From: Enchytraeus crypticus
Taxonomy: Eukaryota > Annelida > Clitellata > Enchytraeida > Enchytraeidae
Assembly (NCBI GenBank): GCA_905160935.1
Contig: CAJHZI010000447.1
Location: 367,501-431,500 of the forward strand
DNA: 64,000 nucleotides
Reading direction: 5' to 3'
This document shows, one piece after another, positions 25,301 to 40,287 of this stretch. A program made the translations under genes and the position numbers. Below the pieces are notes generated by a model. That model did not search any database. It had not been told where the DNA came from and saw nothing but the letters and a program-made list of their open reading frames with translations. Positions within the stretch are counted from its first letter, which is position 1, and every line of letters begins with the position of its first letter.

Positions 25301-28300
25301 CCAAGGTGGTCACCCACAGGTAACCGAGGTCGATGCAGCTTAACTTCTATAATTGACGCGCAACTAAACCAAGTGCGCTAATCCCAACCTATCGGCGCAA
25401 AATGTAAATTACACTGCCAGCAGTGAAGAATCTATATTTTGGTAGAACTGCTTGAGATTTTTCATTTGTAATTGCCATATGCTAATATTTATATATTTAA
25501 TTAAATATATATTTAAATTCTGATGTTTATAATTTAAGCCAATTGGCAGTCGATTTCAGAGAGTTGTCTAAGTTTCTTTGACAAAGTTATAATAATAAGT
25601 TTCTGTACTTGGTGTTTATGATTGTTCCCTCAGGTAATTGTTGCATCTGTCAATGAGTCCTTTGTGGGGTTAATTTACAAAGCAATATGACTTTGTCTGG
25701 TGCACCTGACATGTGTATATGTGTGTGAGCAGGCATCTATAGCAACAGCCACTAACATAGACACTTTGTTAGCTAACAAAGACGGTACCGACAACATACT
25801 CGTGCCATCAGAGGCACTTCAGGACAGAGTCTTCTTCATATTCAACAACCTATCTCAGGCTAACATGGATCAAAAGGTCTGCATGCAGTGACTTAGCCTC
25901 TGATTATCTGTAGATTCTTTTGATTTTAATTGTTAAACAAAATTTTTCAACTCTATAATGTCCAAATAATAGCTGTAATACCTAACTCAAAAACGTCTCC
26001 TGTAAATCGAAATCTTTGTACTCTGTTCTGTAATTCTAATCTCTAAACACAAATCCTATACGAATTACTGACATCATCTTTGGATCGTTAGTTTATACAG
26101 CATGGTAGTTTAGTTTGCATGTAATATAATTCTAATAAAGGGACATTAAACCTTTGTTAGTCAGGCAGCGAATGATAAGCTAATGTTGTGACATATTTTA
26201 GGCTACAGAACTGTTGGACTGTGTGGGGGTGGAATATATAGCCTGGGTGGCTCAGTACCTCGTGATGAAGCGAGCCAGTATAGAGCATAACTTCCACACG
26301 CTATATGCTAACTACATAGATAATCTTAAATACCCTGGCCTCATGAAACTGGTCATCAAAGAAACCTATCGCAATATCAAGGTCTGTTTTATATATCAAT
26401 AAAGACCAAAGTTTATTTATTGTATTTTACTTAGCTAGAAGATCACATTACTGCTGAATAGTCTATCGTCACTAGTTCATTCCTTTGTTCTTTTTTATTT
26501 ATGTTTTTAGAATTAGCTATTATTGTGTATTATACGTGTTTGCTAGTTTCTTAACGTTACTGTAGTTGCCAGTTGTGATTTCTTTGGTAAATTGTAATTG
26601 AATGTTTATGAGTTTGGTGTTATAGATAACTGCAAATCATTAGATATGTTGATTTAAGAGTGACTATAGTTTCTTTAGCCACAATTTATCCAGTCGCAGA
26701 GTCTATGCTTTTGCCAAACCGCAATGTATACTTAGCCATGAAAAGGTATTGCAAATATGGCTTTCGTTGTTTTCCTTTTTAAGACTATTACAATGGGGCA
26801 ATTATTATCTCAATTTAATTTTTCATATTAGTAGAAGGTATAAAGTTGCTGCTGTTTGTTGTGTGTTGTGTGTTAAAGGTGCTGCTGCGAAGTGATAAAG
26901 GCATGGCTAATTTCTCTGACAGAACACTTTTGAAGAACCTTGGCCACTGGCTGGGTATGCTGACAGTGGGTAAGAACAAGCCAATACTGTACATCGACAT
27001 AGATCTCAAGTCTCTCATCTTTGAAGCGTACCACAAGGGCGCTCAAGAGCTGCTCTACGTCGTTCCATTTGTCGCTAAAGTCATCGAGTCATCTGTCAAG
27101 AGTAAGGTCTGTAATACTGAGTTTTACTTAAGCATCTTAAGCTGATACTGACCATTACCTGAAGCATCCAAACTGATACTGACCATTACTTGAAGCATCC
27201 AAGCTGATACTGACCATTACCTGAAGCATCCAAACTGATACTGATCATTTCTTGAAGCATCCAATCTGATACTGACCATTTCTTGAAGCATCCAAGCTGA
27301 TACTGACCATTACCTGAAGCATCCAAACTGATACTGATCATTTCTTGAAGCATCCAAGCTGATACTGACCATTACCTGAAGCATCCAAACTGATACTGAG
27401 CATCACTTAAAGCGTGCAACTGATACTGAGCATTACTTCCAAACTGATACTGAGCATTACTTCAAGCATCCAAGCTGATATTGAACATTACTCAAAGCGT
27501 GTAAGCTGAAACTGATCAATACTTGAACCAACTAAGTTGATACCGAGAATCACATGAAGCATCTAAGCTTATACCAGGTGCTTCTTGAAGCATCAGAACC
27601 GTCGAGTTCTTTATCTAGTTTCTTATGTCTATAGTTTTGCTGAAATGTGGTACTTCTAATTGTGAGCAATTTGATTCAAAGAAATTCTTCAACCCGCTCT
27701 TTCTGATGCCTCAAGAAACACTCAGTATAAACTTTGATGCTTCATATAATACTAAGTATCATATTGTAGACAACTTTGCTAGTAAAAAGTCACATTGACT
27801 AAGTACATAGTGCATAGCAAATAATTTTCTAGCATGTTAATTTTCTGATAATTATAATTAATTTTTAAAAATGGATTTGTTTATCTGGATATATATTTTT
27901 AGTATGACTTACTTTGGTTTTAATTTGAATTTTTAAATATAATTTTTAACATATTCTAATTTTCTATAATGTTGATGTAGCTATTAAATAGTCTCGAGGC
28001 CCATATTTGTAATTGTGTAAAATTAAATACATTACGCAGTATGTGAATTAAATGTGTGTGTGTAATTCAGATACCTTGTCCACCCTACCTGTAGACTACA
28101 GATAAATTGAACCGATATCATTGTATAATTCAGATATTTCGTCCACCCAACCCATGGACTATGGGGATAATGAACGTGTTAGGAGAACTGCACAGAGAGC
28201 CAGACATCAAGCTTAATCTCAAGTTTGAGATAGAAGTTCTGTGTAAACATCTCTGCATAGACGTCAATGTATGTTTTTCTCTCTCGTCTTACTGCTATAT

Positions 28301-31300
28301 ATACTGCTTTATGATTCCTTACGACTATTTTGATCGATGTCTATTAATTATCTAGTATCGTTTTCTCTTTTTATCGTATAGATGCTGCTTTATCACATTT
28401 TACTTTTATCAACGTCTTGTGTATAGACAGGTATAATATTTTAGTGTCTGGTTGCAGCTTTTTGCATTTTGCAAGCCTATGCGTGATACTTATAAATTCT
28501 GGACTTGTTCACTATTGGTATCTATTCTTATTGCAAGACTAACTAATATCATATTTAAAGTGTACTAATGCACAACCTGGCTATCAGCGAAGAACCACAT
28601 TTAAAACTGTTGTTAAGAGATATATTTCTCTAAAATGATTGCGAAAATTCTGGAAAGAGTTGGTACAGATAAATAGATAGATAGACAGTTGATAAATCCA
28701 TGGATAGGACACATTTTGAACAGAGGCAGAGGCAGGCTAAGATTAGGAATGTTATTGTCACAGACGTCGCTTTCGAGTGAGGAACTGACATTAGCATTAG
28801 TTTTATTGGCTTTTATATGATTTAAAGATCAATTTAATTCAATTTAATAAGAACACTAAAAGGGTCATTCAGCCCTGTGGGGTTCATATGCACAACACGC
28901 AAACACAAATGCAACAGAAAAAAATATAAAATAAATGTGAACTACAGGTATTTCGTGTGAAATATCTCAAATTTGAAAAACAGCTCAGAGCAGTAAATGC
29001 TAGTAACTGTAGTTAGGTATGTACATATGTTAGTAGGTATGTGCATATCATCATACATTGAGTTATCACATGTTGTTCAGCTGAAGGCTAGACATTATAT
29101 CTTCATTATTATCGTGGTGGTTAGAGGTATCAAGTAACGTCATGAAATTTCAAATGATGTTCCTTAGGGGAATTGAGCACCCATGGTGTCGATACCTGGC
29201 TGCACTGATCTGAGAGAATTATCCCAGACATTCACTGGACTGGTTACAGGGAAAACGGTCTAAATTGCCTAACGGTTTAAACATGTGGTATTGAAAGTGA
29301 TTAAGACCAACATAGGTTATCATTTCACTATAATGCATGAAATTATTATTAGCTGTTCAGCAAATAATGATTTCTCTATTGTTCAACGTCCAGTCTTCAG
29401 TCGACTGATTTATCACATGTTGTTCAGTTGAAGACTGGACTTAAAATCTTCATCGACTGATTTATCACATGTTGTTCCGCTGAAGATTGGGCATTAAATC
29501 ATATTTGACTGATTTATTGCATCTAGGAGCTCGCACCGACGCACTATTTGAAGGATAGTTCCAGGCTGGAGACCCTGTGCCACCAGCTGGTGATGCCAAG
29601 TTCAGCAGGTGTATCAGGAGAAACTGGAACTGGAGGAGTACTAGTTTCTGGAGGTGCAAGTGTTGGGGTGGGGGGAGGAAGTAAACCCAAGGATGCCATG
29701 ACTCCCCAGCCTGAGGAGCCCCTACAGATTAATATGCCCACCCCAACCAGTGCTATCCTGGCTGGAGCTAGCATTGCTATGCAGGGTGTGGGTGCCATGG
29801 GAGCAGCTGCCACTGGTATGATATCGTCACCGATGGCTGCCGGTGTGGGTGGACCCACCACGCAGCAACAACCTCAGTTCAACTTCAATGATATCAACAT
29901 TGTGTCGCCTGATGGACTGGCCCAGCATATAGCCATCAACAACAATGTATGTAAAGCCATGTATCTACAAGCAAGAACCATTCATTGTTAAAATAATCTC
30001 TAACCTTCATTAATATATCCTCGATGGGCAAACCTCTGAACACTTTTAAATAACATACTACTATGAAAATGTCATTAAATGCTTGTAATAAACAGAAACA
30101 GAGAAAGGCATGGGGAATCCATCGCAGAAGCGAAGTTATTGGCTAAATTTAGATTTTTAGTGCAGCATAACGTGTATGATGGGATGTATATGCATAAATC
30201 TAGAGTGATCTTTTAAGAGCAGACTCTGATTAGAAAGTTGTTACATTGGGCCTACCATTTTAAATAAAACTAGAGAAAAGGATGTGCTGGAGAGAGGGAT
30301 ATCTATAGAATATGAGTCATCTATATCATATCTATATCTCTTTCACTGTCTTAGTGCACTGCCTATTGGCATGTCCAGGGTACACAACTCCTCCACATAT
30401 TTCTTTCCTCTTTTCAATCTTCCTCTTTTCCACTTTTCTCTTTATACTAATATAAGAATTAGTTACCAAATCATCCGGCATTCCAAGTTTTGGTCGTCCT
30501 TTAATCAGTTTTTCATTCATTCTTCTTTCAATTGCCGCTTTTAGTAAACCAGTTCCTCTCAGCACAGACCCATGCAGTTCTTTTTATTCCTTATGATATA
30601 TATAAGTTATATATAATATAAATGACAAAAAAATCTATCAACCGTATATTAATTAACCATGAACAATCATAACTACAAATACAGTATTGTGTGTGTAGTT
30701 CTCATTGTTCATTGTTTAAGTATGATTTTAATTTAGATATTGAGACAAATATAACATTTATAATATTTCTAAATGATTTTAGCATTCATTTTAGTAGCTT
30801 ACTTAGATGCAATGACGATTTTTATCACATAATATCGGCTTGAAAATAATGGTGCTTAATGACTTAATAAAGTAAAGGCGAAGTGTGTATGTGGATATAT
30901 AACAAGGAGCGAGAGTTAGAGCACTCGGTTTAGCTGTGCATCAATGAACGAAATTACGCTACGACGGACTCAATAAGTACATGGATGGGTGATCACCTTG
31001 GAAGATCGAGTGTTGATAGCTTTGAATGAAAGATCCTCCGGGTTTTGGAAATTTATAATTAAATCGGTGCCAGAAGCAGTCACTGCACTAATAATTGTAT
31101 TTATTTTCTTGGATATATGTGTCTTTTATGTTGAGCAGTTTTCCTTACGCTATATTTGTGTGTTTATAATAAATATATGCGTGTAAAGTTAATTAAAGTT
31201 TACCACAGTTATTTGGGTGCAGTAAGTGTAGTATCTAAATTCAATTAATCTTTCCCAAGAACGAGTACTTGTTTGTGTAGGTTCCTGGTACAGCTATTAC

Positions 31301-34300
31301 ATTGTTTCTCTTTCATAGTTGTGTACGTGTATGTGTGTGTATGTGTTTGTAGAGTGTATCCATTCTGTTTGTAATTAAGAAATTCTCATAGTCTTATACA
31401 GGAATGCATTTACATGTGTGTGTAGATTCAGCTGTTACAGGCTCATCCGCAGCTAAGAGCGTTTATTAAGCCAGCAATTGATAGAGCAGTGCAGGAGCTG
31501 CTAGCGCCAACCATTGAGCGAGCGTTGAAGATAGCTATCAACACGTGTGAACAAATTGTCAAAAAGGTTTTCTTCATGAAATCGTTTTTGTTTTGTATTT
31601 CTGAACTGAATTTGTGTAGGTCTTAATTAGCTGTACTGTTAGTTTTTATTGCATCATCAAAAGAGTAACAGCATTCCTACAGGTAGTGATATGTTACTAT
31701 AAACGATGCATTGTTTTTTCTCATTGAATTATGAATGCTGATAAGAAATTTCAGAAATGTATTTGATAATATAAAATTTGTAAATCAGCTGCAAAGGCAA
31801 TGTATTGCGTACTGGTCTCGATATCAAATTTAATTCATGCTTTATCTCTTTGTCAAAGTTTTCTAGGCAAACACACAACACGTAATTTTGCAAGATTCCT
31901 TGCACACCCAGATACTTTATTAAATTTATTTTTCTCTATAAATTGTTGAGTAATTTTTAGGTCGAGAGTGTTGTTGTTGTTGTGTGGGACTTTGAAGTGT
32001 GAGGTAACGAGTGTTGTTGTTGTGTGGGACTTTGAAGTGTGAGGCAATGAGTTTTGTTGTTGTTGTCTAGGACTTTGAAGTGTGAGGTAACGAAAGTTGT
32101 TGTTGTGTGGGACTTTGAAGTGTGAGGTAACGAGTGTTGTTGTTGTTGTTTAGGACTTTGAAGTGTGAGGTAACGAGTGTTGTTGTTGTTGACTAGGACT
32201 TTGAAGTGTGAGGTAACGAGTGTTGTTGTGTGGGACTTAGTAGTGTTAGGTAATGAGTTTTGTTGTTGTTGTCTAGGACTTTGAAATGTCAGGTAACGAG
32301 TGTTGTTGTTGTGTGGGACTTTGAAGTGTGAGGTAATGAGTTTTGTCGTTGTTGTCTAGGACTTTGAAGTGTGAGGTAACGAGTGTTGTTGTCTAGGATT
32401 TTGAAGTGTGAGGTAACGTGTGTTGTTGTTGTGTGGGACTTTGAAGTGTGAGGTAACGAGTGTTGTTGTTGTTGTTTGTTGTTGTGTGGGACTTTGAAGT
32501 GTGAGGTAACGAGTGTTGTTGTTGTTTAGGACTTTGAAGTGTGAGGTAACGAGTGTTGTTGTTGTGTGGGACTTTGATGTGTGAGGTAAAGAGTGTTGTT
32601 GTTGTTATCTAGGACTTTGAAGTGTGAGGTAACGAGTGTTGTTGTTGTGTAGGACTTTGAAGTGTGAGGTAACGAGTGTTGTTGTTGTGTTGGACTTTGA
32701 AGTGTGAGGTAACGAATGTTGTTGTTGTGTAAAACTTTGAAGTGTGAGGTAAATTGTACAAAAGCATCTCTATACATTACAATTACAGTAAAACAAGCAA
32801 TATACAATCACCTGTACTTAATAACAAGCACCATAATATAAAAAAGACTATCATACATAGCATAGCTTAAATGTCAAACAGAGATATATTTAAAATTATC
32901 AGCGAGTAGAATTGACAGGAAGGATTTTGCAAAAAGATACATTTTAAGATTATTTTTAAAGCTGTCAAGTTTATCAGAATATTGCATAAAATATATAAGT
33001 TCATTCCATTCCAGATGGTTGCATAGGCTACTGTAGTTGAGGAATACTAATACTGTTATTGTTTAGGACTTTGCTCTGGATCCTGATGAATCGCGCATGA
33101 GATCAGCCGCTCATCACCTGGTAAGATTCATGACAGCTGGTATGGCTCTGATAACAGCTCATGAGCCAGTGCACATCAGCATCTCTAATCAACTCAAATC
33201 GATCTTCATCACCAACGTTAGGGTATGTAGTTAATACATATTCTTTGCTGCGCTGTGCTGTGTTTGCAAATCTTAAAAGTGGATATATGTACTATCGAAC
33301 TGCCTTTTGGTGGATTAAATAGAGATAGTTCTGCAGCAAGCTGATGAAGGCATTGGAGGCCGATCTCGTCATTTGCAGAATTCCCCAAGAATAATGATAT
33401 TTTGAAAGGAATGTTATCGATGATTTAAAGATCCACTCGTTTGTGGACACGAGGAGGAAGGCAAAAGATGGAGAAGAGTAGAGGCGTTATAAACCATGGA
33501 TCTGCCCTAAGAGGTAGTGCACTAAGAGAGAGAGAAAGAGAGAGAAAGTTCTGGTGTAACTAGGGAACTAAACTCTTCAGGCATTGTCACTAAATTCAAG
33601 ACTGAGAACATTCATTGAGTTTGAGAAGTAGGACAGGTTTCAACTAGTTGTCACCTGGGATAAGAGTTGTACCTGGGAGCGTAAGACCCGCATTCTCTTA
33701 TCATCCCACGCTATCTCATTCTTTGTGTAGAATCAGTGATGTATTATTCTGGTGCATCATAAAGATTCATACTAAGCATTGATTAACAAAAATCCCTGAG
33801 TTTTATGAGCATGGTACAACTTTCAACAAATTAATTATAAAAGCTTTATGTGCATTTTAGTCATCATTAATTGGTTACGTATTAACAAATATGGAGAGTT
33901 GTAAAGATGTGCAATGCAGTAATGTGTTTTTTTTTGCTATGTTTGAACCAGTGTACTTAACTCCATAAGCAGTCGACTATTAGTTTTTGTATTTTTAGTA
34001 TGCTTCACTTTATAAGCATGTATTTATGTGTCTATGTATGTATATGCAGGCTACTACGCAGCAACAGAAGGATATGATAGAGCAGGCAGCCAATCAGATT
34101 GCAGCAGATAACACTGAGCTGGCTACCAACTACATACAAAAAGCTGCTGTAGAGAAAGCCATTCCCGAGATAGACAAGCGCTTTGCCAATGTATGTTCAT
34201 TTTTGTATATGAAAATTTTGTTACTTAATAATGCTGTGGGTGTCAATGGTTGTCGAATCTCATTCATGATTCATGGCTCGTTTCTTTTTGGGACGATCCA

Positions 34301-35254
34301 AGGCGGTTGTTCTGGTCTTGTTGATATCCAGCTCTTAAAGTAAATGGTATCCCATATCCCATAGGATATGCAGTCCTGTCCCATCTGATTTTAGGCAATA
34401 GAGAACTCCCTAAATTTTAGGGGCTCGGAGATTTTTAAAGATCTTATAATGGAGAATTTATACTTTAACTACTGTTGATATCTAATTAATTAGCAGATTC
34501 TTTAGCCATCCATAGCCTGTTTGAGTCACATATTCCTTTGGGCTGCTTTTTTCTTTTTCTGCAAATTAAGTTATAATTATTATGAGTAGTATTTTTAAAA
34601 TTTTTTATATGCAGTATAATAGGTATAATACTGTTCTATCTCTCTCTCTTAATGCACTGCTTACTGGCAGGTCCGTGGTTTTAACCTCCACTCATCTCTG
34701 TCTTCCGTTTTTCTCTTCATGGCCACTTATGAGTGGATCTTTAAATCAGCTATAATATTCCTTTTGATGTAAAATTATTCTTGGGGAATTCTGTTTATGA
34801 CGAGTTGGACCCCCTATGCCTTCCTCAGCTTCGCGCAACATTTACTGGAGAGGGGTGTCATTCCCTGAGAAAACAAAACTGTGTACTCATACAATATATA
34901 ATAATAATAACAACAATAATAACCTCCGACAATTTCTATAGCAGTGAAATGGCCGGTGTCCGATCTTCGAGACCGCTTTACAACTTCCTGGCAGGGTATT
35001 ATTAATCCTTTCCATGGTTAATCGTACCTTTGCTATTGATTGCGCCAATTGGCAGCTAGCTCCGATACAAGATTAACCTTCCATGGGCCTAAGAGGATAT
35101 CCATCATAACTTGACCGACCTGGGCTCTGAACCCAGGCCACTTGTATCCGAGGCGAACACTCTAACTATTATGCCATATCCCCTCCCCAATAATTATATA
35201 ATATTATAAACAATAAATTAATAATAATAATAATTATACTAATAATAGAAAATA

Positions 35255-35352
<98 letters not shown>

Positions 35353-38300
35353 AAGCTGGTAAAGCTAAGGTTAACGTCAGTTTCCTCACTCGAAAGCTAT
35401 GTCTGTGACAGGCAAGCCCAGGATTTGAACCCGCACCTAACTGATCCGCGGTAAGTATATCCGTGGTCGCGGTATATATCTCTAATATTATATACTATGA
35501 TAATTAATGTGTAGAGTATGCTCTATAATGTGTTCAATGGACTCACACCCATGACTAAGAATAAACTATTCTTATTATACTTAGTATATAGTAATATAGT
35601 GTAATGGTAATATTTTTTTAATCTCACTTGATTATAAACTGCCACCTGCGTTTAACGACCCTGATGGAACGTTACATCAGCTATATTATACTTAGAACAA
35701 ACTAGTATACTATTTATAGTCTCAGCTTTTAAGCGTTAAGAAAATGTATGCAAAGTTAACCGTACCCCGACAAAGAATAATTAGGCTTCAGAGTAACATA
35801 TTCATAGTTGTTTTTAAAATATAGCCAATTTGTAAGTTGTATAATGGCTGTTTAAGTATTGTCATCAAAGCTATAGTCATTCATTGTAGTGTCAATATAC
35901 GTATATATGTATTAGCTGCAGTGTAGCTTGATGAAGATATGTGTTGTATTGTTTCAAATAGTAGAGTGGAGATAGTTGACTTTACGTATTAAGCTGAGAT
36001 TTGTAAGAACATGTTAGAGTATGGTGTTACTGTTGATGAAAAAATAGATAGTGAATGTGTCTATGCACAGGATTATGAGCTGCGCAAGCATGCGCGCACA
36101 GAAGGGCGTCGCTACTGTGACCCAGTGGTACTGACGTACCAGGCTGAGAGAATGCCTGAGCAGATCAGACTGAAGGTGGGAGGTATCACCACCCAGCAAG
36201 CTGCTATCTACGAGGAGTTCTCTCGTCACATACCGGGCTTCTTGCCAACCCTCAGCTCTGACCCTGCCGCTGCTGCAGCCCTGGGAGCTGCTGCCGGCAT
36301 GTCCGTTGCCTCCATACCTGGAGCTGTGAATATCAGTGCTGGAGGGGTGATGAAGCATCCTTACATGAACCAACCCATGCAGGTATAATCACTCTTACAT
36401 AAACCAACCCATGCAGGTATAATCACTCTTACATAAACCAACCCATGCTGGTATAATCACTGTTACATGAACCAACCCATGCAGGTTTATACACTCTTAC
36501 ATAAACCAACCCATGCAGGTATAATCAAGTTACATAGACCAACCCATGCAGGTATAATCACTGTTACGTGAACCAACCCATGCAGGTTTATACACTATTA
36601 CATAAATCCACCCATGCAGGTATAATCACTCTTACATAAACCAACACATGCTGGTTTATACACTATTTCATGAACCAACCCACGCAGGTTTACATGAGGT
36701 ATATACACTGTTATATGAACCAACCAACACAGCTACGTACACTGTTTCATGAACCAACCCATGCTGGTATATATAATTTACATTACCAACCCATGCAGGT
36801 ATTTTCACTTAACTTCCCACACATCATAGAACTATTAAACAAACTATCACTTTAGGCATATACTTTGAATATTAAACTAGGTATCTTTTTGCTTGACTAC
36901 AAAATTGATTATGGTTTAATGTCAAGGCATTAGTAAATTAAGACTTATTGAGCTTGATCCGCAAAAGTGTGGTAATTGCTGATCGTTTACTAATATTTAA
37001 AATAGTTGTATCATTGCTGATGTTGTTAAGGGATCTCTGTTGTGAAATGTAAAGTCTAGCCTTTGTTTCTAAAGAAATTTTGAAATGTAGCCAAAACTAG
37101 TCTTTATGAAGTTTTTGTAGGATGGTTGCTTCATTCTCCTAAAAGATGTAATTGACACAAGATTACTCTTTGCTAGCCTTCTATTGGCTGTTGTTGAATG
37201 TGTTGTAGCCACTAGGTACTGAGGATATTCAGGCTGTGTACGACAAGATACGACAGGATATAGATCAGCACTTGAGAGCGTTTGTAGCGACTCCGTCCAG
37301 CCCGCTTGTGTCCTCTCTACGCACGCTGCTTGAGTATGTGCTGCTGGCTCGTAACAGCGTGAGGGAGCAGACAGCGGCCCTGGCTCTGCTCCACAGAGCA
37401 GTAGAAGGGCTGCTGGAGGGTCTCAGCCTGTCTTCCTCAGCAGGTGTCGACAAGGAGCTGATGTACAGATACAGAGACTCTCACCTGCTTGTCCTGCAGA
37501 CTCTCAATGATCCACATCTCTATGGACCTCAGTGGACCATTCAAAAGATCACAAGGTCTGTACTGTACTGAATATGCTATCGTTAGTGCTAGCTTCGAGC
37601 TGTATAAATCATGCTTAGATTGCATAAATGACTAGGTATCACGATGTAGATGTCGGGGATATGTGTTTATGTGTTGGGGCTATATGTTTGTGTTATAGAT
37701 GTGTTTATATGTTGAAGATGTGATTGTGTTGTCTATGTTTATTTGTGATGGAGATGTGTTTTAGATATGTGATGGACTGTAGAGAAGGGTACTGATAATA
37801 ATATCAGTGGAACGAAGCGTTCAGATAAGTAAGAAGGCTTGCCAAATTGCAGAGTTTTGAAAGTTAATAGTGCAATTTTATATTTTATGCGTTGATTAAC
37901 AGGGAGCCAGTGACGACTGTAAAGTAGAGAAAGAGAGCGAGATTGAAGTCTAGAGGACTTGCAAACAACACGTGCGAGAGAATTTAGGACGTTTTGCAAA
38001 CGATTGAGAGAAAAGACATATAATAATGAATTTCAAGCTTTGAATGAATTATAGAATTAGCAAGGATAGTAGCTGAATTTATAGTATGGTATGGACATAT
38101 TTGCCTAATCGGACGAATCTGAAACAAAGAAGCTCGACAAACGGAAGAGGTATGGGATTTAAAGTCAAGATTTTCATCAAATATGCCTCCGAGGTTTTTG
38201 GCAGATCGAGAAGGTGTAAGAGGAAGATTTTGAAAATGAACAAAGTTATTAGTGACTTTACTTCTTAGCAAAGGAATGCCAATCAAAAGGTATTCAGTTT

Positions 38301-39903
38301 TGGAGGGATTAACAGCTAGTTAACACTAAACCAGTAATAAACCTGGTCTAGAATGGATGAGAGATGAGTTAGTTTCTGATTAGAAACTGTCTTGATTAGA
38401 AAAGGAAACATATAGTTGTGTGTCGTCTGCATAGAAGGGAAAATTTATGGAGGAAACGTCAATCATATAGCTAAGTGGAGTACTGGATAGAGAAAAAACA
38501 ATTGACCAAATACGGATCCTTGTGGAACACCGCGTAGGAGTGATAATTCAGAGGAGCGATCTTGACCAATAACGACGGATTGTGTACTACCTGAGAGATA
38601 TGATGTGAGAAGAAAAAAGCAGAATCAGAAATGCCAAAATAGGATTTGAGCCTATTTATTGGAATGCCATGGTCAATTGTATCGAAGGCAGCAGAGAGAT
38701 CTAGAAGAACCAAGGCAGACCCTGTTTATTACACATGGTCAAGCTAAGATCATTATGGATACAAAGAAGAGCGGTTTCAGTAAAATGGAGTTTTCTATAG
38801 GCGGATTGATAATGAGAGAAAGAAGGGAAAGAATCAAGATGAGTGCATGGCCGGGTATAAATTACCTTTTCAAGAGTTTTAGAGATGAAGTTAAGATTTG
38901 AAATAGGACGGTAACTGGAAAGATCATCTTTAGGTAGAGGAGGCTTTTTTAGCAAAGGACAGTTTGTTTGAAAGAAGTTGGAAAGACTCCTTCTGAGAGT
39001 TAGACGTTGAACAAGGGGGTAATGGAAGCAACTAGAACATCAACACAGGATTTCAGTAATCTAATAGGAATGACATCAAGGCAGCAAGATGAGTCAGTGT
39101 AGTGAAGAATAGGATTGCGTATTTCTTCCAGTGTGGTTGGTTCAAAACTAGAAAGTAGGGGTGGCTCAGGCATGTTTTCAGAAATAGTGTCGTTGACGCT
39201 AATAGTGTTGAAGGGTATAGAGCTACAGAGTTTGGAAATTTTGTCATTGAAAATGCTGAGATAAAAAGCAGCAAGAGATGATGGTGAAGTGGTAGAGGGT
39301 AGTGACTTAGGAATGGTGCGATCAAGCACTGAATCTAGTAAAACATCAAGATGTGACATAGATGTTTGTTTATGTGTTGTAGATGTGTGATGGACTGTAG
39401 AGAAGGGTACAGATATGACATAGATGCTTGTTTATGTGTTGTAGATGTGTGATGGACTGTAGAGAGGAGTACAGATACAACATAGATGCTGTGGAGTGTT
39501 TGATAAAGAACCAGTATGTGTACACGCCACAGTATGATATATTCATAGCCCAACAGCTGGAAGCTGCAGCAGCAGCAGGTCCTACAGCTGCTACTGCTGG
39601 AACTAGTAACTACATGATACTACTCAGCTTCTGCATGCAGCTCATACAGCGGTTCTGTATGGACTCATCTGAGAAACACCCTCAGCAGCGTCTGCCTGAG
39701 GTATGTCTGCTTCATTACTGCTCATTTAATTCTTCACGTTAGTGATGAAAACTTTTTTGTTTAATTAGATGTTATTTATGTTAATTAGTATTAATTAGAT
39801 CTTTCCATTTGACACCCTAGCACAGTACCTATCTGCAGCTAGGTTTGTTATACTAAATATAATTTTGTCATGTCTTTCTGTTATGTTCAGTTGTGGTTTA
39901 TAT

Positions 39904-39972
<69 letters not shown>

Positions 39973-40215
39973 CAAAGATTTCTCTATGATGTTCCTCCGT
40001 AAAACTCTATTCTTTGCCATTTCCTTGATGTTCATTCTGTTTTCCCATAAATGCTAACTCCAGCAGCCTTTAATCACCGGACAGGCACCATTTAGGATCT
40101 TTTTCTTTCTCTTCAGCACATGTTTTTTCAGATCATTTGGGGTGAATCGATTTAGAGTAATATTATGTGATGGTCTTTGACGTCATCCTTAAATGAGGAA
40201 GCAGACGTGTGTGTG

Positions 40216-40287
<72 letters not shown>

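Noticed and set aside
29544..29861. Antisense frame of 105 codons
   Set aside because: Shadow of CNOT1 exon 20; it exists because the exon is GC-rich and low in stops.
30903..31060. A functional 5S rRNA gene
   Set aside because: Only the second half resembles 5S, it is diverged, and it is followed by a SINE body.
32526..32807. 93-codon minus-strand repeat protein
   Set aside because: Translation of the exon 22 junction array; repeated [11 protein letters not shown] units have no support as coding.
35000..35190. A tRNA gene on the minus strand
   Set aside because: A and B box-like segments are present but no cloverleaf or acceptor stem could be drawn; the attached body is shared with other SINEs.
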